This document shows positions 1 through 9,655 of a stretch of DNA of 59,511 nt, one piece after another. The stretch is from Myxococcaceae bacterium. GTDB lineage: Bacteria > Myxococcota > Myxococcia > Myxococcales > Myxococcaceae. Each line of letters opens with the position of its first letter. Position 1 is the stretch's first letter. The notes beneath the pieces are model-generated. The model did not search any database and was not told the DNA's origin. It saw only the letters and a program-made list of their open reading frames with translations. The translations under genes and the position numbers were made by a program. The stretch spans positions 1 through 59,511 of the forward strand of contig SECN01000005.1 of NCBI GenBank assembly GCA_004173515.1. Direction: 5' to 3'.

Positions 1-1241
1 TGCGCGTCGTAGATCTCCTGCTCGACCTTGTAGCGGCGCAGGTACGGCACGCGCACCAGCTCGATGCGGCCCTTGAACGACGCGAAGTCCGGCAGCTCCT
101 TGAAGGCGGACAGGTGCTTCTCGTTGGAGGAGGCGATGAGCACCTCGTCCAACTGGAGCACGAACGGCTCCAGGGGCACCTCGCCCGTCTCGCTGAAGCC
201 GAGCAGGTACTTGAAGGCCTCCAGCGGGCGCTTGAGCAGGTCCGCGTATTCGATGAGGCCCCGGTTGGCATGCACCAGCGGGCCGTGCGGCTCGAAGAGC
301 ACCGTGCTGTGCAGCGCGGCGGGCAGGTTCAACTGGGTGCGGTCCGCGGAGATCTGCTGCGCGGCGGCGTCCACGCTCATCTGCGGCTCCACCGTCACCG
401 TGCCCACCTGGTAGCGGCGCGACACGTAGAAGCGCTCCACCTGCACGTGACGCAGGACCTTGAGGTAGTCCCCGCCATAGGAGTTGAGCAGCGCGGTGTA
501 GATGCGGCGGCACTTGGCGCACAGCTCGCCGTCGCGCAGGTAGTCGGAGAGGATGAAGTCCCCCGTCTCCCCGTCCCCCAGGCCCTTCTTCTTGAGCCCC
601 CCTTCCAGCAGGTTCCTGCGCTCCGACGGGGGCACCGCGAACAGCGGGTGGTCGCGCAGCTCGCAGGGCATCCGCAGGTCCAGGGACTCCGCGTCCAGGT
701 GGGCGAACGTGGTCAGCTCACCCTCGCCGGAGCCCGTCCCCGGGCGCTCCCCGAAGCCGATGGAGCCCTTGATGAGCTTCTCCGACGGGAAGACCCAGGC
801 GATGCGGTACAGCGCGCCCTGGGGCTGGCGGGAATAGTCCTCCATCCCCTGCTTCAGCGCGTTGACCAGGCTGGACTTCGCGCTGCCGTTAGGCCCGTGC
901 AGCATGATGAGCTTGTTGATGCGGCCGGCGCGCACGAAGTTGCCCAGCAGCCGGTAGAGGGCGTTCTGGATCTCCTCCTGCCCGGCGACGCGGCCGTCCC
1001 GGTCCGTGGAGGGCGCGTCGAAGACCTTGAAGCGCCGGATGGTCCCGGTGGGGTGCGGCACCTGTTCGGTGCCGTAATGGTCCATCACATCCCGCAGGTA
1101 CTGCGCCGCGTTGCGCGCCTGACCTCGCGGGTCCGCGAAGAAGAGCGTCAGGTACTCCTCGAACGAGAGGATGGACCGGTTCTTGACGAAGTCGGCGCTG
1201 ACCTGCGCGCCCACCTCCTGCAGATAGCCCTTCGCTTCCAC
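1..1241 (-). CDS. prkA: PrkA-family serine protein kinase (3' end outside window)
   Basis: The first 413 codons read as a PrkA-type kinase with an AAA+ domain. The start is a GTG at 1241, with an AGAGGGGAG ribosome-binding site just upstream. A Walker A motif GPNGSAKS lies at about residues 116-123, preceded by INKLIMLH. The stretch MDHYGTEQVPHPTG and the later RRYKVEQEIYDAQ are typical of the family, and a CxxC pair (ELCAKC) follows the ATPase core. Family members phosphorylate proteins during stress and starvation in bacilli and enterobacteria; the target here is unknown. The C-terminal kinase domain lies beyond the left edge. The gene is divergent from the Hsp70 gene across 320 bp, so shared stress regulation is possible but not shown. 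Confidence 0.85.
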   Translation of the reverse strand, partial: MEAKGYLQEVGAQVSADFVKNRSILSFEEYLTLFFADPRGQARNAAQYLRDVMDHYGTEQVPHPTGTIRRFKVFDAPSTDRDGRVAGQEEIQNALYRLLGNFVRAGRINKLIMLHGPNGSAKSSLVNALKQGMEDYSRQPQGALYRIAWVFPSEKLIKGSIGFGERPGTGSGEGELTTFAHLDAESLDLRMPCELRDHPLFAVPPSERRNLLEGGLKKKGLGDGETGDFILSDYLRDGELCAKCRRIYTALLNSYGGDYLKVLRHVQVERFYVSRRYQVGTVTVEPQMSVDAAAQQISADRTQLNLPAALHSTVLFEPHGPLVHANRGLIEYADLLKRPLEAFKYLLGFSETGEVPLEPFVLQLDEVLIASSNEKHLSAFKELPDFASFKGRIELVRVPYLRRYKVEQEIYDA

Positions 1242-1561
1242 GGCGGCTCCCCTCTGGTGCGTGGGTGAATCCCTCGGATGTAGCCACGGCGCGTGGCCGT
1301 CGCATGTGAACCCCAGGGGAGGACCTTCGTTCCCGTTCCCCGGGATGTAAAGCGAGCGCCCCCTGCCCCAGGGCCGGTGTGTTCGGGGGCGAGCGGCCGG
1401 CCGGGCCCGGGTGGCAAGCCCCAAGGGCGGTGGCTCACCCGGGGGGCGGGCGTCGGACGAACGACGGATGGTAAGCGATTCGCGCACCCGTGACGGGTGA
1501 GATACGGTCCCGGGTGCTTCTCCTCGGAACCACGGAAAGCCCCACCCGGAGCCCACACGCG
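1242..1561. promoter_or_regulatory. Divergent intergenic region between prkA and hsp70, with a palindrome
   Basis: This 320-bp non-coding stretch separates two divergent stress-type genes. It is strongly GC-biased, and I see no convincing -35/-10 pair. At 1485-1499 there is a perfect inverted repeat, CACCCGT-G-ACGGGTG (7-bp arms, 1-bp spacer), about 63 bp upstream of the Hsp70 start. It could be an operator or a short transcript hairpin. An in-frame extension of the Hsp70 frame back to about 1490 exists, but it lacks Hsp70 homology and I treat it as non-coding. Confidence 0.4.
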
Positions 1562-3082
1562 ATGCACAAGGAGCCCATCATCGGCATCGACCTCGGCACG
1601 ACGAACTCGTGCGCGGCGATCGTCGAGGAGAACGGGAACGTCAAGCTCATCCCCTACAAGGGCGGCGAGTACACCATCCCCTCCATCTTCGCCATCGACG
1701 ACAAGGGCAACGAGCTCATCGGCTTCGAGGCCAAACGCCAGTGGCAGCTCAACCCGCGCAACACCGTCTACGGTGCCAAGCGTCTGGTGGGCCGCGCCTT
1801 CGGCAGTGATGTCGTCGACACGATGAAGAAGGTCGTGGCGTACAACATGCGCCCCGGCACGAAGAACGAAGTCACCCTGGACGTGGGCAAGAAGGAGTTC
1901 ACCCTCCAGGAGATCAGCGCCAAGATTCTGGGGAAGATCCGCGAGGTCGCCTCCAACTACCTGAAGATGCCGATCAAACGGGCGGTGGTGACGGTGCCCG
2001 CCTACTTCAACGACCGGCAGCGCCAGTCGGTGAAGGACGCCGGCAAGCTCATCGACCTGGAGGTGGTGCGCATCATCAACGAGCCCACCGCGGCGGCGCT
2101 CGCCTACGGCGTGGGCAAGGGGCTGGCGGAGAAGGTCGTCATCTACGACCTGGGCGGCGGCACCTTCGACGTCTCCATCATCGAGATCCGCGACCGCGTC
2201 TTCGAGGTGAAGTCCACCGGCGGCGACGTGTTCCTGGGCGGCATCGACTTCGACAACGCCATCATCCACCACGTCCTCAAGGACTTCGCGGCCAAGACGG
2301 GCATCGACCTGGCCACGGACCCGGTGGCCATGCAGCGCATCAAGGACCTGGCCGAGCGCACGAAGATCGACTTGTCCGCGCGCGAGGAGGTCCCCTTCAA
2401 CATCCCCTTCATCACGATGACGGCGCAGGGCCAGCCCCTGAACATCGAGATGAAGTTCACGCGCAAGATGCTGGAGCAGCTGACGAACCAGCTCGTGGAC
2501 CGCACCCTCCAGATGGTCGCGCGCGTGCTGGTGGACTCCGGCCTGTCCACCAAGGACATCGACGAAGTCATGCTCGTGGGCGGCCAGACGCGCATGCCCG
2601 TCGTGCAGGACCGGCTCACCAAGTTCTTCGGCAAGCCGCCCAGCAAGGGCGTCCACCCGGACGAGGCCGTGGCCATTGGCGCCGCGCTCTACGCGCACTC
2701 GCTCCAGGACGACACCAACCTGCGCATCCAGTTGCTGGACGTGATTCCCATGGCCATTGGCCTGGAGCGCGGCGACGGCGGCTTCCACGTCGTGTTCCCG
2801 CGCAACGCGTCCATCCCCAACGCCAAGCAGCTGCTGGCCACCACCAGCGTGGACAACCAGACCGAGCTCGCCATGCGCATCTACCAGGGCGACCACGACG
2901 TGGTGGCGCGCAACGACATGCTGGGCGAGTTCACCTTCTCCGGCATCCCGCCGTCCAAGGCCGGCACGGTGAACGTGGAGATCATCTTCGACGTGAACGT
3001 GGAGGGCATCCTCACCATGAAGGCGAAGGATCCCGTCTCCGGCCGTGAGATGAAGACCACCGTGCGCGTCACGCAGAACTGA
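1562..3082 (+). CDS. Hsp70/DnaK-family protein without C-terminal lid
   Basis: This 506-residue Hsp70 homologue would act as a cytoplasmic ATP-dependent chaperone. The ATG at 1562 starts [20 protein letters not shown], which carries the phosphate-1 loop. Phosphate-2 is [11 protein letters not shown] and the adenosine motif is [10 protein letters not shown]. The beta-sandwich substrate-binding domain follows ([13 protein letters not shown], then [15 protein letters not shown]). The protein stops right after this sheet at TTVRVTQN. DnaK is usually about 630 residues, so the helical lid and the EEVD-like tail are missing. It has no dnaJ or grpE neighbours, so it is probably a specialised paralogue rather than the housekeeping DnaK. 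It converges on the clpX-like gene. Confidence 0.88.
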   Translation: MHKEPIIGIDLGTTNSCAAIVEENGNVKLIPYKGGEYTIPSIFAIDDKGNELIGFEAKRQWQLNPRNTVYGAKRLVGRAFGSDVVDTMKKVVAYNMRPGTKNEVTLDVGKKEFTLQEISAKILGKIREVASNYLKMPIKRAVVTVPAYFNDRQRQSVKDAGKLIDLEVVRIINEPTAAALAYGVGKGLAEKVVIYDLGGGTFDVSIIEIRDRVFEVKSTGGDVFLGGIDFDNAIIHHVLKDFAAKTGIDLATDPVAMQRIKDLAERTKIDLSAREEVPFNIPFITMTAQGQPLNIEMKFTRKMLEQLTNQLVDRTLQMVARVLVDSGLSTKDIDEVMLVGGQTRMPVVQDRLTKFFGKPPSKGVHPDEAVAIGAALYAHSLQDDTNLRIQLLDVIPMAIGLERGDGGFHVVFPRNASIPNAKQLLATTSVDNQTELAMRIYQGDHDVVARNDMLGEFTFSGIPPSKAGTVNVEIIFDVNVEGILTMKAKDPVSGREMKTTVRVTQN

Positions 3083-3132
3083 CGCGCGAAGCCCCGCGCC
3101 CGGGGCCGTCGTCCCGGGCGCCAGAAACACCA

Positions 3133-3165
3133 CGGCGCCCCTGCCAATGAAGGCGAGGGGCGCCG
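3133..3165. terminator. Bidirectional hairpin between hsp70 and clpX
   Basis: A perfect 10-bp stem, CGGCGCCCCT/AGGGGCGCCG, has a 13-nt loop. It lies between two convergent genes (stops at 3082 and 3197). There is no strong T-run on either side, so termination efficiency is uncertain. Confidence 0.55.
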
Positions 3166-3196
3166 GGTGGGAAACACCGACCGCTTGGGGGAAACC

Positions 3197-4307
<1,111 letters not shown>

Positions 4308-4436
4308 TGCCGCCTCCGAAGTTCGCCAGGCCCCGGGGCGCCCGAGGCCTTCTCCGCCGACCACCGCACTCCAACACCCTCGAAACCGCCCACGTCTCAG
4401 ACGGCTCCAGGCCCACCTGCTACAGGCCCTTGACCC

Positions 4437-4465
4437 ACTATAGGGCCCTCCCCTCCAGGCAGGAA
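4437..4465 (-). promoter_or_regulatory. Candidate sigma-70-type promoter for clpX
   Basis: On the minus strand, TTCCTG (4465-4460), a 17-bp gap and TATAGT (4442-4437) form a plausible vegetative promoter. It lies about 125 bp upstream of the clpX start. The -10 is good and the -35 is weak. Confidence 0.35.
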
Positions 4466-4532
4466 GCCCAGCGGAGGGGGCCCCTTCGCGGAGCGTTCAG
4501 CCCCGGTCAGGTCGGTGTTGGATAACAGCGAC

Positions 4533-5171
4533 TCAGGCGTCCGTCACGCTCGACGCGAGTTCTTCGACATCGTCCGCGAGGGCGGCCGCCCGCTCGGCGA
4601 CAGCGTTCGGCACCCGACGGCTCCCGGCCAGCTCGGAGGCGAGCTTTCGCGCCAGCTGCGCCAGTTTCCGTACCTGGGTGCTCTCCGGGGGCGGCTCGGG
4701 CGGCGGACGGGGGAAGCGCTCGGTGAACTCCTTCTTGAGTTCCGTGGGCGACTTCTCCGGGCTCCAGATGCTGTCGCGCAGCGACTTGTACTCGGTGGGA
4801 GACAGTTGCCCCCGCTCCTCGGCGTCGGCCAGGACTTCCACCACCTCGAAGGCCGGGGCCTTCTCGGGGAATTCCTGCTGCTGGAGTTCCTCGGGGGCCT
4901 CGTGCTTGGCCAGGAAGCTGAACGAGCGCGTGAGCTTCAGCGCCGTCTGCTTCTTGATGTGCAGCTCCTTGAGGCAATAGGCCTCGAAGGTGGCGTGGCC
5001 CCACTCCTCGTACCTGGCCTCGTCCCGGACCTGGACGAGCAGCTTGCCCAGCTCCGCCCAGGTGGACTTGAACTTCTTGGCGGCCACCAGGACGGTGTGG
5101 CGGAACGTTCCCGGGGGAACGCTCAGGGCCTTCTTCGAGATCTCGACTTCGGCGACGGATGCGGCGGACAT
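4533..5171 (-). CDS. Conserved hypothetical protein
   Basis: This is a 212-residue soluble protein that I do not recognise. The ATG at 5171 has AGAAAGGGC directly upstream; an in-frame GTG at 5189 is the alternative start. Residues up to about 95 (FRHTVLVAAKKFKSTWAELG, then YEEWGHATFEAYCLKELHIK) look helical and resemble a DNA-binding or phage-type 'sterile alpha' arrangement, but I cannot name a family. A proline-rich linker (FPRPPPEPPPES) separates this part from a C-terminal Ala/Leu-rich helix with heptad spacing. It has no signal peptide or membrane segment. It lies upstream of clpX on the same strand, separated by about 225 bp with its own promoter. Confidence 0.6.
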   Translation of the reverse strand: MSAASVAEVEISKKALSVPPGTFRHTVLVAAKKFKSTWAELGKLLVQVRDEARYEEWGHATFEAYCLKELHIKKQTALKLTRSFSFLAKHEAPEELQQQEFPEKAPAFEVVEVLADAEERGQLSPTEYKSLRDSIWSPEKSPTELKKEFTERFPRPPPEPPPESTQVRKLAQLARKLASELAGSRRVPNAVAERAAALADDVEELASSVTDA

Positions 5172-5216
5172 GCCCTTTCTATCGGGCACGTCCGGGGGGT
5201 GGGCAAGAAAGTCACC

Positions 5217-6110
5217 CTACCCGCGCTTGCCGATGTTGAACGAGAGGCCCACGGTCGCACGCTCGCCGTCGTAGGACTTGAAGGGCCACTTCTTCAGCTC
5301 CGTGAAGAGGCAGTCGTAGAGCGGCCCCTGCTTGAACTGGGGGTTGTCCACCCACAGCTTCGCCACGCGGCCGTCGTTGCCGATGACGAACTCCATCGGA
5401 ATCTTCGCGGCCAGGCCCGGCGTGCGCTCGGCCTCCTCCTTGAAGCAGCGGAAGAGCGTGTTGCGGTTGCCGGACACGACGCGGTTGATGGCGTTCTGGT
5501 CGAACTGCTGGGCCATCTCCAGGCCGTCGGGGTCGGTGGACACACTGCCCGTCCGGGGCGGACGGCTGGTGGCGCTGGCCACGGCGGTGCCCGCGGGCTT
5601 CGCGGTCGTCCCGGTGCCGGTGCCGGTACCCGTTCCGGGGGCGCGGTCCGGACGGCGCGGATCGTTGGAGGGATAGGCGAACAGGTCCTCGTCCCCGGCG
5701 CGCGACTGGGCCAGCCGGATGGTGGGCGGGTCCATGGTGATGCCGTCGCCCTCCTCCTCCGCGCCGAACCAGCCGTACACGGCCGCGTTGCGCGCGATGT
5801 ACCAGCCCGCGACGCCCAGGAGCAGCGCGACACCGGCGGCGACCCCGCCCAGCACCTTCACGCGGCGCTGGTTCTTCGCCTGCTCGACGAGCATCGTCGC
5901 GGCGACGCGGCCCTGCGCCTCGTAGCGCGCGATGTGCACCTGGAAGGCGGCGGTGTCCCGCAGCGTGCGGAAGTCCCGCTCCCCCGCGGGCGCCACCGGG
6001 CTGTCCGGGGTCAACTCCCCCGTGTAGAGCTTCTCGACGATCTGGGAAGCAGTGATGGGCCCCAACACCAGGTCGCCCTGGCGGAAAAGCCACTGCGCAT
6101 CACTGTCCAC
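5217..6110 (-). CDS. GYF-domain / AgmX-PglI C-terminal-domain membrane protein
   Basis: This 297-residue single-pass protein is typical of myxobacteria. Residues about 6-60 form a GYF_2-like domain (WLFRQGDLVLGPITASQIVEKL). A transmembrane helix spans about 84-105, followed by a low-complexity linker with a GT repeat (encoded by a ggtgcc-type repeat near 5616). The C-terminal 100 residues (NRVVSGNRNTLFRCFKEE, then MEFVIGNDGRVAKLWV) match the AgmX/PglI or TonB-like C-terminal fold, whose members are linked to gliding motility. The start is uncertain: GTG 6110 sits just before the GYF domain. An in-frame ATG at 6137 would be nearly leaderless if the TTGCGA-N18-GATACT promoter upstream is used. 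Confidence 0.75.
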   Translation of the reverse strand: MDSDAQWLFRQGDLVLGPITASQIVEKLYTGELTPDSPVAPAGERDFRTLRDTAAFQVHIARYEAQGRVAATMLVEQAKNQRRVKVLGGVAAGVALLLGVAGWYIARNAAVYGWFGAEEEGDGITMDPPTIRLAQSRAGDEDLFAYPSNDPRRPDRAPGTGTGTGTGTTAKPAGTAVASATSRPPRTGSVSTDPDGLEMAQQFDQNAINRVVSGNRNTLFRCFKEEAERTPGLAAKIPMEFVIGNDGRVAKLWVDNPQFKQGPLYDCLFTELKKWPFKSYDGERATVGLSFNIGKRG

Positions 6111-6180
6111 CGCGGGTTCTAGTTGTCCGGCCAGCATTCGCGCGGGAGTATCGTGTGTCTGCCCGCGCCATCGCAACGCC

Positions 6181-7026
6181 ATGGCCAAGAACGCTCCCCG
6201 ACGAATTCCCGCCGTACTGTGGACTTGGTACCGCGGCGGAAACTTCCGCGGCTTCCAGCGCCAGGTGGAGGGTCCGACCGTCCAGGATGCCCTGGAGGAC
6301 GCCCTGGCCCAGGCCGGTTCGCCCGCGACGGTGATGCCGTCGGGCCGCACGGACCGGGGGGTCCACGCCCGGATGCAGGTCATCAGCCTGCGCCTGGACG
6401 AGGATGTGCCGCCCGAGGAGCTGCCCCGGCGGCTTGCGCCCTGGCTCTCCCCGGACGTGGGCCTGTGCGTCGCGAAGCGGCCGCCGGGGTCCTTCCATGC
6501 GCAGTGGAGCGCGTGCGGGAAGGAGTACCGGTACCGGCTGACGCTGGGCGCGCCTCCAACGGAAGCGTGGCGGCCCTACGCGTTGGACGTGGCGGCGGAC
6601 GCGACACTCCAGGGCGGGCGCGCGGTGACGCCGGAGCGGCTGGAGACATTGCTCGAGCGCGCCGTGGGCACGCGGGACTTCACCGCGTTCCACGAGCGCT
6701 CGAGTCCCCAGAAGGCGCGCACGTTGGCCTCCGCCACCCTGCGCGAGCGGGGCGGTGGGCTGTACGAAGCGTGCCTGGAGGGAGATGGCTTCGCGCGCTA
6801 CCAGGTCCGTTACCTGGTGGGCAGCGCGCTGAAGGTGGCCGCGGGGCTCCTGTCCGAGGAGCAATGGCACGCGGCGTTGGATGCGGGCACGTCCCTGGCC
6901 GGCTTCAAGGCCCCGGCGCATGGGCTGGTGCTGTGGGAGGTCCGCTATCCTTCCGCGGTGGACCCTTTCGGGCCCGGCGAGCGCCTCCATCCGCCCGGTC
7001 TGCCCGAATCGCCCCCCTTCACGTGA
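6181..7026 (+). CDS. truA: tRNA pseudouridine synthase A
   Basis: This 281-residue cytoplasmic enzyme converts uridines 38-40 of tRNA anticodon stems to pseudouridine. It starts at the ATG at 6181 (MAKNAPRRIP). The catalytic motif PSGRTDRGVHA has the nucleophilic Asp at residue 58. The substrate-binding stretches FHAQWSACGKEYRYRL and GDGFARYQVRYLVG follow. The last stretch differs from the more usual FLRHMVRN form, which suggests a divergent TruA lineage. The last 20 residues are proline-rich. It diverges from the GYF-domain gene across about 70 bp. Confidence 0.9.
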   Translation: MAKNAPRRIPAVLWTWYRGGNFRGFQRQVEGPTVQDALEDALAQAGSPATVMPSGRTDRGVHARMQVISLRLDEDVPPEELPRRLAPWLSPDVGLCVAKRPPGSFHAQWSACGKEYRYRLTLGAPPTEAWRPYALDVAADATLQGGRAVTPERLETLLERAVGTRDFTAFHERSSPQKARTLASATLRERGGGLYEACLEGDGFARYQVRYLVGSALKVAAGLLSEEQWHAALDAGTSLAGFKAPAHGLVLWEVRYPSAVDPFGPGERLHPPGLPESPPFT

Positions 7027-7057
7027 AGGGGCGCCGGGGTGCAGCGTGGCGCGTCTT

Positions 7058-7216
7058 TCAGTCCACGAAGCGCGCTTCGTACTTCGCCAGCAGGTCCGAG
7101 ATGGCCTCCCGCAGGTACTCGCTCTGACGGATGCGCGTGGCGCGCGACAGCTCCTTCAGGGCATCGAGCTTCTCGCGGTTGAGACGAAACACGACCGAGG
7201 TGAGGCGGGGATTCAT
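7058..7216 (-). CDS. Small ribbon-helix-helix (CopG/Arc-type) protein
   Basis: This 52-residue protein starts MNPRLTSVVFRLNREKLDAL. A short beta strand (SVVFRL) is followed by two helices (EKLDALKELSRA, then RQSEYLREAISDLLAKY), the arrangement of dimeric ribbon-helix-helix DNA-binding proteins. The ATG is at 7216, but the AGGAGG site is 14 nt upstream of it. The in-frame TTG at 7222 is 8 nt from that site and may be the true start (54 residues). No toxin gene is adjacent, so an antitoxin role is not supported. It is probably a small transcriptional regulator. Confidence 0.75.
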   Translation of the reverse strand: MNPRLTSVVFRLNREKLDALKELSRATRIRQSEYLREAISDLLAKYEARFVD

Positions 7217-7283
7217 GTCCAAGTGCGCGACCTCCTACAGATGCGCACACCATCTCACAGAGTCGGACATCCGCAAGAATTTC

Positions 7284-7723
7284 TCACGATGCCGAGCCTA
7301 CCGGGATGATCCACTGAAGCCCGGTGAAGACCTCGGTGTCCGCGCGCAGTCCGGAGCCGAACCCGAAGGTGAATCCGAGCCCGCCGTACAGCGCGAAATG
7401 ATCCGAGAGGGTGTGTCTGGCGCCGAACCCTATGCGAGGCCCCAGCCACGGCCCAGAAATCGGACGCACGACACCTCGTCCTGGTCGTAGCCGACGGTGA
7501 GCCCCACGCCGAGATCCAACTGCGCGGCGAGCCCGGACGCGGTGGCGCTGCCGCTGATCCGTTCGGTGTACGTGGCGCCGGGCCCCGCGAAGAGGATCAG
7601 CGAGCGGCGGTGCGCGTACGGGCCGTCATCCACGTATTCGGCGGCGACGGCAGGCGCGGCCCCCAGGATCAACAAGAGGCCGGGGGCGCGGATCAGGAAG
7701 GACGGAAGGCGGAAGCCCTTCAC
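7284..7723 (-). pseudogene. Outer-membrane beta-barrel protein gene, broken by frameshift or deletion
   Basis: The GTG at 7723 overlaps the larE stop (GTGA), which suggests translational coupling. A signal peptide (about residues 1-28, hydrophobic LLLILGAAPAVAA) is followed by barrel-like alternating strands (LDLGVGLTVGYDQDEV). In this frame translation ends shortly after, at about 7430. A second frame from about 7469 continues barrel sequence (GPWLGPRIGFGARHTLSD, then FALYGGLGFTFGFG) to a stop at 7284. The two halves fit one small porin-like protein disrupted near 7460-7480. Joined, they give only about 145 residues, so some strands may be deleted rather than merely shifted. Confidence 0.65.
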
Positions 7724-8622
7724 CCCACCACCGGGAGCGGGAAGCCCTCGGCCTTCCCCTGCCCTGCCGGAGCCTGGGGGGTGATGCCGGCGGCCTCGTT
7801 GAGCCGGCCGGAGCGGAAGGGCTCCAGATCCAGCGCCACGAACTTGAAGCCCAGCGACTTGAAGGCGCCGTTGATCCGCTCGCGCACGGCGGCCTCGAAG
7901 AAGCGGGGGTACTCCACGCTGTCCAGTTCGATGCGCGCCACGTCCTGGTGGTAGCGCACGCGGAACTGCCGGAAGCCCAGGGTGCGCAGCTCCGACTCCG
8001 CGGCGGCGATCTGCAACAGACGGTCGCGCGTCACCGACGTGCCGTAGGGGATGCGCGACGCCAGGCACGCCATCTGCGGCTTGTCCCAGGTGGGCAGCCC
8101 CAGCGCGCGGCTCCACGCGCGGATCTCGTCCTTGGTCAGCCCGGCCTGCGCCAGGGGCGACACGACCTTGTGCTCCTTGGCCGCCTTGTGGCCGGGGCGG
8201 TGATCCTTGAAGTCGTCCGCGTTGAAGCCGTCCAGCACCACCGACAGCCCCAGCTCCGCCCGCTTCGCCTCGCAGAGGTCGTACAGCTCCGTCTTGCAGA
8301 AGTAGCAGCGGTTGGTGGGATTGGCGGCGTAGTTGGGGTTCGCCAGCTCGTTGCTGGAGACGACGACGTGCCGGGCGCCCAGACGGCCGGCCAGCTCGCG
8401 AGCCTCCTGCTCCTCTTCCGGGGCGACGGAGGCGGACAGCGCGGTGAGGGCCAGGGCGCGCTCGCCCAGCACCTCCACCGCGACCTTGAGGACGAAGGTG
8501 GAGTCCACGCCGCCGGAGAACGCCACCAGGGCGCTGCCCTGCGCGCGCAGGGATTCACGCATCGCCTCCAGTTTGGGGCGGGACGCGTCACACAGGGCCT
8601 GGATCTGCTCGGGGCTCAGCAT
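7720..8622 (-). CDS. larE: ATP-dependent sulfur transferase LarE
   Basis: This 300-residue PP-loop ATP pyrophosphatase adenylates and sulfurates the pyridinium dicarboxylate precursor of the nickel-pincer nucleotide cofactor. The PP-loop SGGVDST is near residue 37. Three cysteines are visible: a CxxC pair (NRCYFCKTELY, about 106 and 109) and a third in ACLASRIPYG (about 186). Single-cysteine LarE sacrifices its own thiol; the three-cysteine form is known to carry an Fe-S cluster, so this copy is inferred to be catalytic. The ATG at 8622 has AGGAG at correct spacing. larB and larC are not in the window. It lies downstream of cysC and overlaps the broken porin gene. Confidence 0.85.
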   Translation of the reverse strand: MLSPEQIQALCDASRPKLEAMRESLRAQGSALVAFSGGVDSTFVLKVAVEVLGERALALTALSASVAPEEEQEARELAGRLGARHVVVSSNELANPNYAANPTNRCYFCKTELYDLCEAKRAELGLSVVLDGFNADDFKDHRPGHKAAKEHKVVSPLAQAGLTKDEIRAWSRALGLPTWDKPQMACLASRIPYGTSVTRDRLLQIAAAESELRTLGFRQFRVRYHQDVARIELDSVEYPRFFEAAVRERINGAFKSLGFKFVALDLEPFRSGRLNEAAGITPQAPAGQGKAEGFPLPVVG

Positions 8623-8712
8623 GGGCAACTCCTAAAACGGAAGGGCCCCGGATTGCACGCGCATCGCGCACGCAACCTGGAGCCCTTCGCGAAGGAACGG
8701 CGGATTCGACGA

Positions 8713-9498
8713 CTACTTGGCCTTGCGCTTGGCGGCCTTCTTCGCGGCCGGGGCCGGCTTGCCCACGCGGGCGGCGCGGGTGGCCGGACGCGCCTTGGCG
8801 CCCTTGGAACCCTTGTCCGCCTTGGGGGCCGCCACCTTCGCCGGCTTGGCGCCCTTGGCACCCACCATGCGAACCGGAGGATCCTCTTCGTCCTCGTCGC
8901 GGCGGGCCTTCTTGGGCAGCGGGTTGGCCTTCATCTTCTTGCCGGTGATGGTCTTCAGCTCGTCCGTGGACATCAGGCCGAGGTCCAGGAGGGCCTGGAA
9001 GATCTTCGCCGCGCCGTCCTCCACCGACTCCGTGTCGGAGTAGATGGTGACCTCGGGCGAGTTGGGCGGCTCGTACGGCTCCGTGATGCCGATGAAGTTC
9101 GGGATCTCGCCGTTGAGCGCCTTCTTGTAGCGACCGGTGGTGTCGCGCTCGATGAGCTTCTCCGTGGGGCAGTCGACGTAGACCTCCACGTACTTGCCCA
9201 CCGCGCGACGCACCTCCTCGCGGCTCGACTTGTAGGGACTCACGCAGGGAACCAGCGCCGCCACGCCGTTGCGGCTCAGCAGGTTGGCCACGAAGCCCAG
9301 ACGGCGGACCACCGTGTTGCGCTCATCCTTGGAATCGCCGATGCCCGCCCACAGGTCGTTCTGGAGATCGCCCTCATCAAGGACCTCCACGTTGCGCCCG
9401 ACCTGCCGGAGGCGGGCCGCGATGTAGGCAGCCGTGGTGCTCTTTCCGGTCCCGGACATGCCGGTCAGCCAGAGGGTAAAGCCAGTGTTGGTGGCCAT
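8713..9498 (-). CDS. cysC: Adenylylsulfate (APS) kinase with lysine/alanine-rich C-terminal tail
   Basis: This 261-residue protein would phosphorylate adenylylsulfate to PAPS in sulfate activation. The P-loop is GMSGTGKST. A divergent substrate region (EVLDEGDLQNDLWAGIG, then SKDERNTVVRRLGFVANL) and CVSPYKSSREEVR follow the CysC order, then the lid (VYVDCPTEKLIERD). The kinase ends near residue 180. About 75 residues rich in Lys, Ala and Pro follow and look like a histone-H1-type tail, absent from ordinary CysC. Some signature residues differ from the canonical DGDxxR form, so substrate specificity is not certain. A good promoter lies upstream, at 9574-9603. Confidence 0.8.
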   Translation of the reverse strand: MATNTGFTLWLTGMSGTGKSTTAAYIAARLRQVGRNVEVLDEGDLQNDLWAGIGDSKDERNTVVRRLGFVANLLSRNGVAALVPCVSPYKSSREEVRRAVGKYVEVYVDCPTEKLIERDTTGRYKKALNGEIPNFIGITEPYEPPNSPEVTIYSDTESVEDGAAKIFQALLDLGLMSTDELKTITGKKMKANPLPKKARRDEDEEDPPVRMVGAKGAKPAKVAAPKADKGSKGAKARPATRAARVGKPAPAAKKAAKRKAK

Positions 9499-9573
9499 AA
9501 GGGTTCAAACTCCCTGCGTCCGGAGCGCTTCTTGCACGCGGCATGGGACGCGGCAGATCCAATAGACCGCTGC

Positions 9574-9603
9574 TTTATAGACGAAAACCCACCGAGTTGA
9601 CAA
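9574..9603 (-). promoter_or_regulatory. Sigma-70-type promoter for cysC
   Basis: On the minus strand, TTGTCA (9603-9598), an 18-bp gap and TATAAA (9579-9574) form one of the best vegetative promoter matches in the window. It lies 75 bp upstream of the cysC ATG. Confidence 0.6.
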
Positions 9604-9609
9604 TTCGGA

Positions 9610-9629
9610 CCCACCTTTCCGCAGGTGGG
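9610..9629 (-). terminator. Hairpin after the sulfur-carrier operon
   Basis: A stem CCCACCT/AGGTGGG (7 bp, 6-nt loop) lies 27 nt downstream of the JAMM-protease stop and just upstream of the cysC promoter. It has no T-run, so it may be a Rho-assisted end or only a 3' stabiliser. Confidence 0.4.
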
Positions 9630-9655
9630 GGTTCCAACCGATCAAGTGCCTGCCC

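Noticed and set aside
114..3133. Long open frames antisense to prkA, hsp70 and clpX
   Set aside because: They are low-complexity (His/Val/Asp/Arg/Leu-rich), have no recognisable motif, and mirror genuine genes. They arise from the high GC and third-position bias.
5610..5645. Tandem repeat in the GYF-domain gene
   Set aside because: A short in-frame repeat encoding a Gly-Thr linker; ordinary low-complexity sequence.
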